In this document: in pieces, positions 46,737 through 58,509 of the stretch
How positions within the stretch are numbered: the stretch's first letter is position 1
Layout of the letters: the number at the start of each line of letters is the position of its first letter
Origin: Rhabditoides inermis
Lineage: Eukaryota; Nematoda; Chromadorea; Rhabditida; Rhabditidae
NCBI GenBank assembly: GCA_963966185.1
Contig: CAWZYM010000435.1
Coordinates: 148,501 to 212,500, forward strand
Length of the DNA: 64,000 bases
Direction: 5' to 3'
Translations under genes and position numbers: made by a program
Notes under the pieces: model-generated
Database searches by the model: none
What the model was told of the DNA's origin: nothing
Seen by the model: only the letters and a program-made list of their open reading frames with translations

Positions 46737-49138
46737 TAGTCGTTGTCTCGGGCGACTCAGCAGGGCCGGACCCAGATCCTGGATCCGAGAGCACCTTCCG
46801 GAGAAGCGATGTCATCGAGGAGCGCGGAGCGCATGAGTCGCAGGTATCTTTTTTTTTCAAACTGTCGAAGTTGCGAGGTTTCTCTACTAATCGATAATGT
46901 GCGAGCAGTTTGTGCAAAAAACATACTCGGAGTGCATGTACGGTCGGAACGCAATGCGAGTTAATTGCTGTCAGACGCGTATGGTTTCTGTAGTAACTAG
47001 TAAACTCTTCAGGGACGAGTTCGAGGCGCGTGTCGTGCCATCTGTGGACAACACGCCGCGTCGTCGCTGCGCTCCAGATATGTAGGTACGGATTATGGCG
47101 CGGCGTCGTCTTCACAATCACAGCTGGTTCCAACTGTTTGTTTTTGTGTTCATTCTATTCGTAACTGATGCAACATTTGACGAATAACGAACAGCGGAAG
47201 GCGGAATACGTAAACGAATGATAGATGATAACCTCATCCTCTCTTATCGATTGCAGCTGGCGTCACGACTCGTCTTCGCTCTCGTCGCCCACCCTCTCGC
47301 CCGTCTCACCTCCGCCCCAGAGCCGTCGCGAGAAGGATCCTGATGAGGTGAGATTGATTTGACGTTGACTTACAGTGCAATGATTCGATCTACTCCACTC
47401 GCTTAGCATTACGGTAGGATAATTCATTTGAACTACTCCATGCGCTTAGGATGATGGTGGGAGAATAATTTGAGCTACTACACTCGCTAAGCATTACTGC
47501 AGGCATTTGAGCTACTCCAGGATCACTGTAATCGATCGATTGACTCAGCACGGCTCCGCCCCCGCCAGAAGATGTGTCAGTCGACGACTCGATGCAGCGC
47601 GCGTGGGCCGCCGCCGTCACCCACCCGGCCGATTCGTGGTGGGTCAATCCGGAACTCGTGTTCGCGTGTTCCACTACTTTATGATAGTTTGGATGAAAGC
47701 GTTAGCGGAGTCGCATGGAATTGATAGAAGAGGCGCGAATAGTGTACGGAATGATATAGGCGACAAAATAGCTATTAACTATTAGTGTTCTCGGGGTCGG
47801 TGTTGGTGCTCTCGGTGTTGGTGAGAAGGCGGTTGTTTTCTATTTTGGCAACACTCGTCTTATTCGTTCCCCCTAGGCGTCGCTCGTGGCACGCGCGCCC
47901 TGCCGCCCACGCAGCGCCCACCCACCCTGAACTGTTCAACGCCAACAACTACGACAACCAGTTCGCGTCTGTCCAGAGGTATGGGGTCACCATCACCAGT
48001 CACCTGCCTGATTTCACGTTAATTTACGGATGTGCGAAATGTGAAGGCGAACACTTTTCTTTTGCTTTCTCATTATTTTACTTCCTTTATGAAAGACTTG
48101 AAATATATACATTGAATACACAGTTTTCAGATCGAACACCTCGCCGCCCAAGCCGCTGATGTCTGTCACCGTCAACAACAACTACCTGCCGAACTCGCAG
48201 GGGCCTTCGAAGCAGAAGAAGAAGAGGAATCACAGACGGTATGGAGGGAGAGATCGGATTCAGAATATGGATTATGCTGTTCTGTAGAACTGTTGATGAT
48301 CACATAATGGTGGATGTGAGGGAAGTGAGAGAAAGAGACAGACAGACAGCTTTGATCCAGGCGCGGCTCCGCGGGCCACCCGCTCTCCTCCCTGCCCACT
48401 CTTCTCCCCGAGGAGATGATCCACGTGCGCAGTGTAGACGACCAGAGCAGGTACTGTGTATTATCTAAATTGACACCCAAGAACAAGCTTCTCAATGAAA
48501 CAAATGTTGGAGTTTGATACTGAAATCATCCGCACGGCTTGCTCGTGATGGATGACGTCATTTCGTGTTTCAATCCATGTTCATGACAGTCTTGCCCGTG
48601 CTTCGGCGGCGGCTGCTCTCGGCTCTCTCGAACAGACGAGCCACGGGGACAGTGAGGAAAGCGGAGACGGGGACGTGGTATTCGGCAGGTGAGGGAGAGA
48701 GGGAGGGAGAGAGAAAGAAAGAGAGAATAGCGGTTACTTTTTCACTTTAGCCGTCCCTCCGCGATCTCGCCTCCCAATCGTCGCAGTGGAGACATGGCGC
48801 AGTCGGCGGGGTGAGCACGAATGAATTGTGTTTCGATTATTGATCGTTCCAGTCGCTTCGCCTCACTCGCCCGTCCCTCGCCCATGGAAACTGCGAGCCC
48901 GCCGCGCCCCGCCGCCCCTGCTGCAAAGCGCGCCCCACACCGAGCCCCACGACGCGTCCCACGACGAAGGTATTCTGTGGTAGTAGTGGGGTGAGATGTG
49001 GAATCAACCCCCAATCCACGTTGCAGCCCCCGCTCGCCTCCCCCTTCGCCCGCTCGCAGCGAGTTCTTCATGCAGCTGGCAGTGTTCCAGGCCGAGCATG
49101 TGGGCTATTTAGAAGTTGTTGTTCGTAGTTATCGTTAA
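46737..49138 (+). pseudogene. Gene X, left copy (X1), frameshifted
   Basis: Exons homologous to X2 are 46,737-46,843, 47,013-47,081, 47,257-47,347, 47,549-47,638, 47,877-47,978, 48,131-48,238, 48,361-48,450, 48,590-48,688, 48,751-48,810, 48,853-48,969 and 49,027-49,138. From 47,549 on, all joins are phase 2 and open. Upstream the frame is broken: exon 1 differs in length by a non-multiple of three and exon 3 is 91 bp, ending in phase 0 against phase 2 in X2. Two exons of X2 (near 58,700-58,950) are missing. The end differs, with a stop at 49,136 after QLAVFQAEHVGY. It is probably a decaying copy, but a shorter product from 47,549 on cannot be excluded. Confidence 0.6.
47395..47545 (+). repeat. 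Short intronic tandem repeat of gene X1
   Basis: About three 45-55-bp units like GAGCTACTCCACTCGCTTAG...GTAGGATAATT. The matching intron of X2 carries about five tidier units. Confidence 0.7.
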
Positions 49139-49227
49139 ATCTTCGTTGTTATTGTTGTAAATATTGTACAGAAACATCGTTCTTTGTTGAACCTTGTAAT
49201 CCGCCAACCTACACACTTGCATGACGT

Positions 49228-49340
49228 CACTCTTCACTATCCCAACCATCCGATACAGTGCTTCTCGAGAATCTTTTGGATGCTGCGCCATATTGTGGGA
49301 GGGGATGGAGGGGAGGACATAGGGGGCAAGATCTCTCTCT
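49228..49340 (-). pseudogene. Broken cytochrome b5-like end exon
   Basis: On the minus strand this matches the last exon of the b5-like gene at 57,598-57,699 (IPSHNMA), but five bases are lost just after it, shifting the frame. The preceding heme-loop exon is not found in this arm. Confidence 0.6.
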
Positions 49341-49694
49341 CTCGCTCCCTCTATCCCCCTCTCTCTTCTCTCTATCCCCCTCTTTCGAGCCAACTGCCTT
49401 TCACCATCCGACCTTTCGACCTTCCCTTTTTGATTATTATTGCTACCATTTCCATTTGTTCAATCCCTTGTTGTTTACACGTTAAGTAGTGGTTTGTGAG
49501 AAAGAAGAGTGTAATCTAGACACGGGGCCATTAGAGTCGTCGGATGGAACCTCATTCCACATTATATGTCAACACAGTTCGATCATGCGCGAAAGTGTGT
49601 ATTCAAAAGTGAACAGGAAAAACAACATAACAAGGATCGCTAACAAGGAACAACAGAATCGTCTCAACTCGATTCAATAATAATAGTTCCACGT

Positions 49695-51869
49695 CTAATT
49701 ATTCTCGTCGGAACCGTCCTCCCCCCAGTCGGATTCGTCCGCATAGTAGTTGTCGTCGGAGCATCCGCGGCGGAAGCACTGCACGGTGAGACCGTCGTCG
49801 CCCGTCTCACACACGCGCACCAGCTGGCAGTCTTCCATACCTTCCATATCCACGCGATAGATGACCGCGCGGCACCTCGTGTTCCATCCACCGCGCAGCG
49901 ACTCCTGCAAGAAGTCGCTTCGAAACCCTTCCTCAGTCTTTTAAAACACTAAACTTATGTACTTATGATTTATATATATTTATTGTCGTGTATGTAACAC
50001 GACAATAAATATATATAAATTATGCTTTCGAAATATAGTCAGAATCAGCGAGTAAGCCCTTGGCTACGCGCCCAGCAGCCGCCGCACGCGGATGGTGGAC
50101 ACGCAACGCGCTCTCTTTCCATATACTGTGGGAGAGGGAGAGAAAGAGAGAGGCGAGCGGCGAACTTTCTGAATTCTCACAATGTGCGGTCACGTTTCAA
50201 TAGCAGTATGAATGAGACCTATTATAGAAATGGTTTCTCTCGCCCACTCACCACGGGGAAGCGTGCGAGGAACGCCACGCCGACGCATCCTCGGAGCTTC
50301 AGCAGGAAGCACTTCTCACGAGTGCGGCGCTGCTAGAAAATCAACCTGGTTGTATTCACTCTCGCATTGAATAAAACAGCAATCAGTCTCTTCAAAACAC
50401 TTCGAAACATGGCCAGACATTGTGTTTCGAAGACGTTTTCAAGGGCCTGTTTTGAAGAGACTCAAAATGAACTGACGTACCTTGAGGAGCCGCTCGAACC
50501 TGCGGAGGAGGTCGAGTCGCATGCGCGCGGCGACGCCACAGTAGTAGGAGCGGTCCTCGTAGCCCAGTAGACGCGGAAAGCGACCGTCGAAGAAGTCGAA
50601 TGCGCTGTGCAGCCAGCCAGTCACGTACTCCAGATGCTCGCGCTGCAACGATATGGATGAATGTGGGGTTTCAGTGACTGTAATCGGAATCCGCGAGTTA
50701 GCCCTTTGCGACGCGACGCGGACCTCACTCTCACTTTACTAGTACTCAATCCGCGTCTCTGACCGTGGAGAGAGAGAGAGGGAGAGGGAGAGAGGAAGAG
50801 AGAGGCGGGAGACGCACTTTCTGATTGTGACCTGCTCACCTGCTGCCAGTGTGTGTAGATACTGGTTCCGATGACCGAGCAGTTGTCTTCATAGCAGCCA
50901 CACGGGAACGGAATCACGAGGCCGTGGACGCGAATGCCCTGCAAAGCGACGTTGAATCAGCCATGCCGAATGCTAACTATCGCCGACCTCGCTGATCGCA
51001 GCGATCACGCGATTCCACAGCGCCTCGTTGTCTCCCTCGCACAGCTTCCAATCGATGGAAAAGTGCAACTCAAAGCGGAAGCTGTCCTTGTGGCGAAGCG
51101 CGGGCACGGCGCGCGTCACCGTCTCGACGAAGCGCAGCAACGTCGTCAGATCACATCCGTCCTGGGTGAAACTGTGTCATCTGTTACTGTTTAAAAAAAG
51201 AACATACCACGTCGACGATTAGGTGATCGCACATGTCCGTGGCGAGGATGCGAACCAGCGCGAGGAATGCCTTGCTACAAAGCAACAAATGGAATGCTAT
51301 CGATAAACAGACACGGACAGCTCACTTTCGATTGGAAAGGTGGAAGCCGTCGTCGTAGTCATCGTAGCTCGCTTGCAAATGAAGAAGCGCCTAAGAAGCA
51401 AACATGTATAATAGGTTATATATATATATATATATATATAGCATACGTTTCCGACGTCGTAGAAAACAGTAGACAGGAGTCCATAGTCGCTGATGACGTC
51501 ACTGTAAGATCGATCGATAACTCACTATTCAATTCACAGAACGCCCACCGTGTGGTCTTACTGCACGCAGCGAGCATGTACTTGTCGAGCGGATCGAGGT
51601 AGGAGAAGATCATCTCGAGCAGCTCCGGCGGAAGCGAGGTGAACGGGTTACACTGCAACATCGAGGATGATACATATGATAATCAAGAGAACTATGTTGG
51701 TCTGTGTTAGTCTGCCTAGGGTATACGTATATCCAGTATTCTTTAAACAACGACCTCTCACCTCATATACCGTGTCCTCGCCGGTAGGTGACTGCTCGTC
51801 AGTCTTTTCCCCTACCATGACAGTCGCCATCTGTGTCTCGAGAGGCGAGTCACTATCACCGTCGAACAT
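49695..51869 (-). CDS. F-box-type family gene A, 374 residues, ten coding exons
   Basis: Coding exons in transcript order are 51,869-51,762, 51,652-51,549, 51,501-51,447, 51,390-51,326, 51,274-51,208, 51,161-50,988, 50,938-50,840, 50,642-50,481, 50,332-50,252 and 49,904-49,695. The total is 1,125 bp with no internal stop and GT-AG borders. Residues 43-59, LPPELLEMIFSYLDPLD, fit an F-box, whose known role is to bind Skp1 in ubiquitin ligases. The rest has no recognised repeat or motif. Residues 306-374 end in an acidic tail. An upstream non-coding exon probably lies at about 53,128-53,175 (MSMVVVVMSHQ in frame, but the next codon would be a stop), so the start chosen is MFDGDSDS. F-box families are strongly expanded in nematodes (known). 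The partner and substrate are unknown. Confidence 0.75.
49968..50020. repeat. Perfect 24-bp hairpin in the last intron of gene A
   Basis: ATTTATATATATTTATTGTC... pairs perfectly for 24 bp with its complement around a 5-base loop (49,992-49,996). It could be a tiny MITE or an RNA hairpin. Confidence 0.85.
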
Positions 51870-51940
51870 TACTGCAAAACAATCACAGGTAAATAACAAT
51901 ATCAAACGACACATAATACAAGAAAAGTTGCCGGATAGTA

Positions 51941-53122
51941 GCGGACAAACTGCTAAAAATGTCAAAGTTTCGCGTTTGGAATGACGAAGTTTCGCCAAAA
52001 ATGTAGAAGTTTGGCCGCGAAAGTCAGGCCTGAGTTTCCGAAACTCCTACATCTTTGGCGAAATTCGGACATGAAACTTGGGGCAAGTTTCTGAAACTAT
52101 TAGATCCCAAACGGTGGGTGGGTCTCGCCACGATACAATTGAACAACTTGGCGAAAATACTGTATGCTGACAAACTGCCAGCCGCACCACGCAATCAGCT
52201 GTTTCCGGACTGTTTTCGTTTATATACGTTTTGTTATAGTTTTTCGTACATTCATGCCCGTTTTCAATCAGTTATGATGTGCAATATGTTTCTACGTCTA
52301 CGTGTGTTCATTTTTATATGCCGTATTTCGTGACGTCTTCGCGTGCGTTTCAACTTTCTTCTCCTCTTCGTGATCAATAAATGATTGACTTCATGATTCC
52401 AGGACAAACGTACCCAGGACAGACAGAACAAACAACAACGGAAAGAAGGGAGGATCAGCGATAACGGATACAAAACACACTGATGATTACGGCCATATCA
52501 ATATCAAGAACTTAATTTTTATACAATATGTGTGAATATGTTTATTGAGTTCATTTCATAAATATTATTACATAATTTTACGAATTTATGCATTCTGTTG
52601 CGACGATGCTTGGTAAAACTGGTTCGTCGCTTGCTTGTGGCTTCCGGTCCCGGTGTTGTGATGATACGTTTGTACTGAAATCATGAAGTAAATCAATTAT
52701 TGATCACGAAGAGTAGAAGAAAGTTGAAACGCACGAGAAGGCTTCACGAAATACGGTATATATGAATGAACGGCATGTAGACATACAGTGTACATCGTAA
52801 CTGATCGAAAAAGAGGTATAAACGTACCAAAAACGATAACAAAACGAATAGAAACGAAAACAGTCCGGAAACAGCTGAACAGCTGGCAATTTGTCAGCAT
52901 ACAGTATTTTCGCCAAGTTGTTCAATTGTATCGTGGCGAGACCCACCCACCGTTTGGGATCTAATAGTTTCAGAAACTTGCCCCAAGTTTCATGTCCGAG
53001 TTTCGCCAAAGATGTAGGAGTTTCGGAAACTCAGGCCTGACTTTCGCGGCCAAACTTCTACATTTTTGGCGAAACTTCGTCATTCCAAACGCGAAACTTT
53101 GACATTTTTAGCAGTTTGTCCG
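51941..53122. mobile_element. Fold-back DNA element with about 450-bp inverted ends
   Basis: The arms 51,941-52,403 and about 52,677-53,122 are near complements. They begin CGGACAAACTGCTAAAAATG. TA flanks both ends (51,939-51,940 and 53,123-53,124), as for Tc1/mariner-class targets. No transposase is visible. It lies in the presumed first intron of gene A. The frames inside (about 92 and 101 codons, KFLKLLDPKRWVGLATI) are arm sequence, and I do not accept them as genes. Confidence 0.8.
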
Positions 53123-53326
53123 TACCTGATGAGACATCACAACAACAACCATTGACATCTTGCGAAATGTGGGCGGAGCGAATCTGTGTGCACGCTCGCC
53201 TCGCCGAGTGAACGCGAGTTACCCAAAGTTGGTCAAATGTAAGTTTTATTCACTTCAAGTTATCATTATAGATTTCAAATTATCATGATAGGTTGATAGG
53301 ATTTCGATAATATAGAGCAGCAGCGT

Positions 53327-54615
53327 TCACTTCGTCTCGTCAATTGCCTTGTCGGTGATTGTTTTGAAGGCGGCCTTCTGATCACAGGCTGGCTTGAAGT
53401 GGCTGCCTCGCCGCTGCGTGTAGCTCTCCACCGTCAGCTCCCCACTCGACTCGCGCTGCCACACCCGCACCATCACAGCGTCCCCGTCTTCCTGAAGGAG
53501 TTTCTTCAATTCCGTAATCGGGAATATTCTATCGCCGATCGGGTGGGAGTTACCGTATACCGTTACTTACAGACGGACGGACAGGGCGTTTTCTATATAT
53601 TGGGATCGGTAATCGGGAATATTCTGAATGCAAATATGCGGGCAATTCGGAAAGCAAATTTGAAGTGTTTCAAAGTGATTCGGAAGTGGTTTGAAGAGAG
53701 ACTGACCGGTAGTTGAGACTCCTTGACGACGCGGTAGGCAATGCAGCGGCCGGCAGTGTCCCACGCGCCATCCATAGACTCCTTGAAGAGGGAAATGAGA
53801 GAGAGAGAAAGGGAGAGAGGAGAGAGAGGGAGGGAGGGAGGGGAGAGAGAGAAGGAGAGAGAGAGAGAGAGCGCAGAATACCAACCACAGGATAGGGTGC
53901 GAGGAAGGCAGTGAACCTCTGATAGCGCGGATCCGACTCGAGATTGACGCAGTTCTCTAGCTGCAGTAAGAACAAGGGCTCGTCAAACCGGGAGTAGGGA
54001 GGAAGGAGGAAGAGAGAGATAGATAGATAGAGATAAAGAGAGAGATAAAGAGAACTATGTCGAGAGTGAGGTTGTCGCATCGATCCGTCTTGAGAATCGC
54101 GATCAGCGTCAGAAACGACTTGCTGAAAATCACTTTACATAAAATCACACACTTTCCAAAATCACACACTTTCCACTCGTCACTTTTGAAAAGCTCACTT
54201 CTTATCCGTGATCCGCAGCGCAGTGCCGTCGACTTCTGTCGGATGGTCCGAGAGACACAGCGAACCCTGGGGGCGTTTGAGTTTTTGGGTTCCGCATAAG
54301 GCGTACTTCAAAACGAGTTTACCTTGGCGATGTTGTAGAAAACGTAGTGTTTCAGCACCGCGTCGGGAAGGAGAGCACTAGAGTTTGAGACGTATAACTC
54401 AAATACTATTGTATTGTTTTTTGTCTGTGGAGGCAAAGCTCTTTGGAGAAGCAAATTCGAAGTGGAAGGCGAATTTTGGAGAAATTTGCGAAACAATCCA
54501 CTCACTCGCTCCTCCGACTGCACGATGCGAACGAGTACTTGTCGATGACGTCACAGTACGAGAATACCTTCACTCGCAGCTCTGCCGGAAACACATCGAA
54601 CGGATGCTCGAGCGG
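53327..54615 (-). CDS. F-box-type family gene B, short paralogue
   Basis: Exons in transcript order are 54,615-54,506, 54,377-54,323, 54,266-54,199, 54,122-54,056, 53,978-53,886, 53,781-53,707 and 53,491-53,327, together 633 bp with frame closed (210 residues). Exon lengths 55 and 67 equal those of gene A. It lacks the three exons at 50,481-51,161 of A, and the end is split into two exons. The F-box-like segment is FPAELRVKVFSYCDVID. The first coding exon was not found, so the start is open. A TTAA MITE lies just upstream. The donor after 54,056 (GTTCTC) and the acceptor before 53,978 are weak. It is either a working short form or a young relic. Confidence 0.62.
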
Positions 54616-54783
54616 CTGAAATTTGAAAAAATATCACATTTCGCGCAAATTCAACCGTTTCAAAAGTGATGTGCAAGAGCAAGACTTTCATAATCTTCAC
54701 CTCTTTAGTTTAAATGAAGAGTTTTTTTGGGAAGTGGCGGTTGCGCTTCTGTTTTGGGTATGGTAGTCGACATCACTCCTTAA

Positions 54784-55092
54784 AGGGAGTGTACCCTCTG
54801 GTTTTCGAAATTAGTTTTCGAAGAGTTAGAATCGGAATGTGAAAATACATCAAAAATGATACACTTTTGTCAATTGGACCATATGCCGCAAATGGCGGGA
54901 AAATGGAGAAACCATCATCAACTGTGCCCGTTTGTGCACATTTCTGCACACTTTTCTCTAGGAAGAGCGTATTCGAGCGAAAATTAAACTAACTTCAAGG
55001 CGACTTGAGCATAACTTTTCTATGAGAAAGTACGCTATTTATTCAATATTCTGATGCTAACTCAACTTCGAAAACCAGAGGGTACACTCCCT
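54784..55092. mobile_element. TTAA MITE d, 309 bp
   Basis: Inverted ends AGGGAGTGTACCCTCTGG lie between TTAA at 54,780-54,783 and 55,093-55,096. It is non-coding. Confidence 0.82.
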
Positions 55093-55747
55093 TTAAAAAG
55101 AACAAAACAAATACCAAACAGAAAAAAAACAAATACGACGAGACAAATACAACGGAGTCTACGCGCAGCCAGCCATATATTAGGAAAGCGTTTTGATGAA
55201 TCATGAATATGTGACAGATATCAGTGGTTTACGCATTCTTCTCACGCGTTATCTTATCTGATAAAACCGTGCTATTTTAAAGTATTTGTTTAGGCAAAGG
55301 GAAAGGAGGACAAAGAAATTCGTAGATGTATATGATGAAATTTAAAAAAAAAACTTTTTTGCATTCTTGCTTCTGCAAACGCTCATTCATCGGATATAAA
55401 TAACACACTAGATGAGTTTATGAGTCATCAAGCATTATACGTCCAAGGATAAACAATTTAATTTATCTTTATATGTCTCTCTCTCTCTCTCCCCTCTCTT
55501 CCTCTCTTTTCACTCTCTCTTTTTTCACTCTGTCACATCCAGACTCATTCACAAAGTACTTTCATGTATATATGAATCTATGTTCATGTGTCTATGCCTC
55601 ATCGTGCGATTTATCATCGGATGATGCTTCATTAGACATTCAGTGGCACGCAACCACTCTCGCGCCACCTGGCTGCGAGTGTTCGATTTAGGAGAGGGGG
55701 GGGGGGTGAGAAAGAGAGAGAGGGAGAGAGAGAGGGGGGGTGAGAGG

Positions 55748-55790
<43 letters not shown>

Positions 55791-56789
55791 CCGCCCATTT
55801 CCGGTGACACGCCAGCGTTATGTCTTGGTGCTGTCTTTACAACCCGACCTACTCTATTTGGTGTTTGTCGTGTCATTTCCCTTAATCCCTATTCGTTATT
55901 AGCACATTGTGTGGCTTATTGAAAGGTTTTACGTCTAGGTTTTTACTAGATGTCATGTGATGTGTTATGTGTTGTTTTATTGATTTTAGTTTAGTATAAC
56001 TTATCTTTACTTTATGTCATCTGCATTTACTCGATTTCCCGTATACTTAACACAAGTGAAACAAGGGATCATTAAACTCACTTTACTTTAGGACCATTAA
56101 ACTCACTTTACTTTACATATTAATCTATTTCATTTTTTTTCCTATTTCTTGAATGAGTATGTCGCTAGTTGAAGCATTTCACATATTTTTCTTAGTATCA
56201 ATTCCTTTCACCAACATCATCATTTTGAAATGCTTCAATATCTTCATTGTGTTGTGTTCGTGTGATACATATTTATACCTTCACAAATTGTTTAAGATTT
56301 TCTGCCGCATCTTTTTCTCTTCTAAAATTAAATTTGCCACGCATCTGTTCGGATCGAAATCCATATTTAAGTAATTCGAGAGCGTTTCGGGGCATTCACA
56401 AGTAGTTTAAAGTAGACTTTCCGAGGCCGAGGGGAGTTTGCAGTATGAAGTGACTGTAAACACATGTTCAGCTGTCTTCACAACAGCTATGTATGTATCT
56501 AAACGCCTTTTATCAATCAAGTGTTTTGAAGGCGATGTAAAACACCTGATTTGTTGAGACGCACCTCAAACATGACTCATCTTTCTTCTTTTAGAATGTA
56601 CTCCTCTTTCAACCCCTCCCCCTCCCCTCCTACAAGGACCTACTCGAGGGCGGAACTCGCACAACACTGCACACACGAGTCACTATGGGTGGCGTACCAG
56701 GGAAAGGTGGGGCGACTCTCTCTCTCTCCCCTCCCCTCCCCTCCCTCGCCTTCGTTCCCGAACACTCGCAGCCAGGTGGCGCGACGTTG
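55093..56789. other. Intergenic spacer with inverted copies and GA tracts
   Basis: AT-rich sequence with a GA/G tract at 55,690-55,788. A 65-bp segment (55,619-55,684, with GCGCCACCTGGCTGCGAGTG) recurs inverted at 56,753-56,818. I see no exon that I would support. Confidence 0.5.
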
Positions 56790-57420
56790 CGTGTCGCTAA
56801 TTTCGAATGAGGCATCCTACTCTAATGACCCCGTGTCTGGATTGCACTCTCTTCTTTCTCACAAACCACCACCTAACGTGTAAACAACAACAAGGGATTG
56901 ATGGAAACAGTAGCAACATATATATATATCAAGAAGAGAAGGTCGGATGATGAAAGGTGATGATGAAAGGCTCGCTTCGTATTCACTCTCACACTCTCTC
57001 AGCTTGCGCACCCGTCTTCTTATGAAATCGTGGTCATATACGCAGTGTTTCACGCTGATTCCGAATACGAGCACAAATTTTCAAAAATAGTAGTTTGAAA
57101 TAATTTTAGACAGCCACCGAATACTACTCATGAAAATTACCTGCCAACAACAACAGCGGGCCGATTGGATAGTGAGTTGGAAAGTTAGAAAAGATGTGGT
57201 GCCGCTATGCGGTATAAATTTTGCCGATTCTTTTTTCATCGCACGTGACCGAAGAGTGTTAAAGTTTTCGGAATCAGCATGAAAAACTGCGTATTGAAGT
57301 TTTTTCATAAGAATCCGCCGAGACGGATGCGCAAGCTGCCCGTGTCAAATTTCGATGTGCCGTCGCTGTGGCGGCTACTATAACAGCATAGAAATGTGTT
57401 TTTATTGGTAAACATTTCAG

Positions 57421-57495
57421 GTCTACGACATGACGTCCTACTATCAGTTCCACCCGGGCAGCACTGCAATGCTCAGGCAGGCGGGAAAGGTAGCG

Positions 57496-57537
<42 letters not shown>

Positions 57538-57699
57538 GAGAGCAAGAGAGGGAGAGAGTGAGGAGAGAAATAAGAGAGAGGCCTCCTTCCCTCTCAGGAC
57601 GCGTCCTCTGTCCTCACCACCATCCCCTCCCACAATATGGCGTGGGGCAGCATCCAGAAGATTCTCGAGAAACACTGTATCGGACGGCTGGGATCGTGA
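57421..57699 (+). CDS. Cytochrome b5-like heme-binding domain, last two exons
   Basis: Exon 57,421-57,489 (23 codons) and exon 57,598-57,699 (33 codons plus stop) join in phase 0. The product has VYDMTSYYQFHPGS...RQAGKDAS and PSHNMA, ending CIGRLGS. This matches the cytochrome b5 fold: HPGG (here HPGS) holds the first heme His and the later His of SHN the second (family knowledge). It is closest in pattern to the b5 domain of b5-reductase fusion proteins (recollection only). The N-terminal part of the domain is not found upstream; a possible exon ends in an in-frame stop near 57,375. It converges with gene X2. Confidence 0.6.
57490..57560 (+). repeat. (GA)n tract in the b5-like intron
   Basis: A GA microsatellite lies between the two b5-like exons. 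It is absent or different in the left arm. Confidence 0.85.
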
Positions 57700-58509
57700 C
57701 GTCATTCTTATGGATAAAAAGCTTGCATTTCTATCGAACTTCCTCTATTCCTCTATGATTACTTTCATACAATTTCACAGCGTTTCACTAGGCCACAATC
57801 CGAAAACGATAAACATCGTTTGCCGGCTGTGATACTTACTCTGCAAGTTGTTTTACGAAAGAAGTGAGATGTGTGAAAATCGACCAAGTACAACGATGTT
57901 TCTGTACAATATTTACAACAAGAACAACGATGGCAATAAAACAATAACAACAAACGACAACTTCGCATGAGGAGCAACGGGGATATACGTGTAAAACCAT
58001 GGGATCCAGAAAATACAATAAGGAGAGATCAAATCAAGCCGAGAGATCTCTATGGGTGAGAGTGAGAGGTAGGTGAGAGTGATGAAATAGAATAAAGATA
58101 TGAACGGTGGGGAAAATGTGAACAACTGCTAGCCAAACTGTGTGATATGAGAGAAAACAGATTGATGAATAGAGACTGGATGTGCACTCACTACGAGAGA
58201 GGAAGAGGAAACCTGGAAGAGGAAACCGAACCTGGGTTGTGGCGGACAGTAGAAAGGAAATGCGCATGGAACTGCTACTCACACATCAGCTACACCCAAA
58301 GGAGAGGTGCATCTCGCAATTGATACCATGTGCTCTTTCTTCCTACTATCGCATGGGGATGGGGAGGGTGAAACTCAAAAGAAATGAACGGTATGAGGTT
58401 TTGGGGCAGATGCGAACTGTGAACAACTGCTAATCAGACTGCGAGACAGGAGGTATGCAGAACAATGAATGGAGGAAGTGGGAGAGAGGACAGAGGGGGA
58501 GAGACTCAC

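Larger units (their letters stand above)
46480..49565. repeat. Left arm of a large imperfect palindrome
   Basis: This arm reappears inverted at about 56,790-61,860. Matched points include 46,737/61,622, 47,013/60,950, 47,549/60,336, 47,877/59,996, 48,361/59,582, 48,853/59,100, 49,290/57,640 and 49,500/56,860. The arms differ by many indels and repeat expansions. Confidence 0.85.

Noticed and set aside
52055..53009. Frames of 92 and 101 codons in the fold-back element
   Set aside because: The shared KFLKLLDPKRW sequence is just the two inverted arms. Neither shows transposase motifs.
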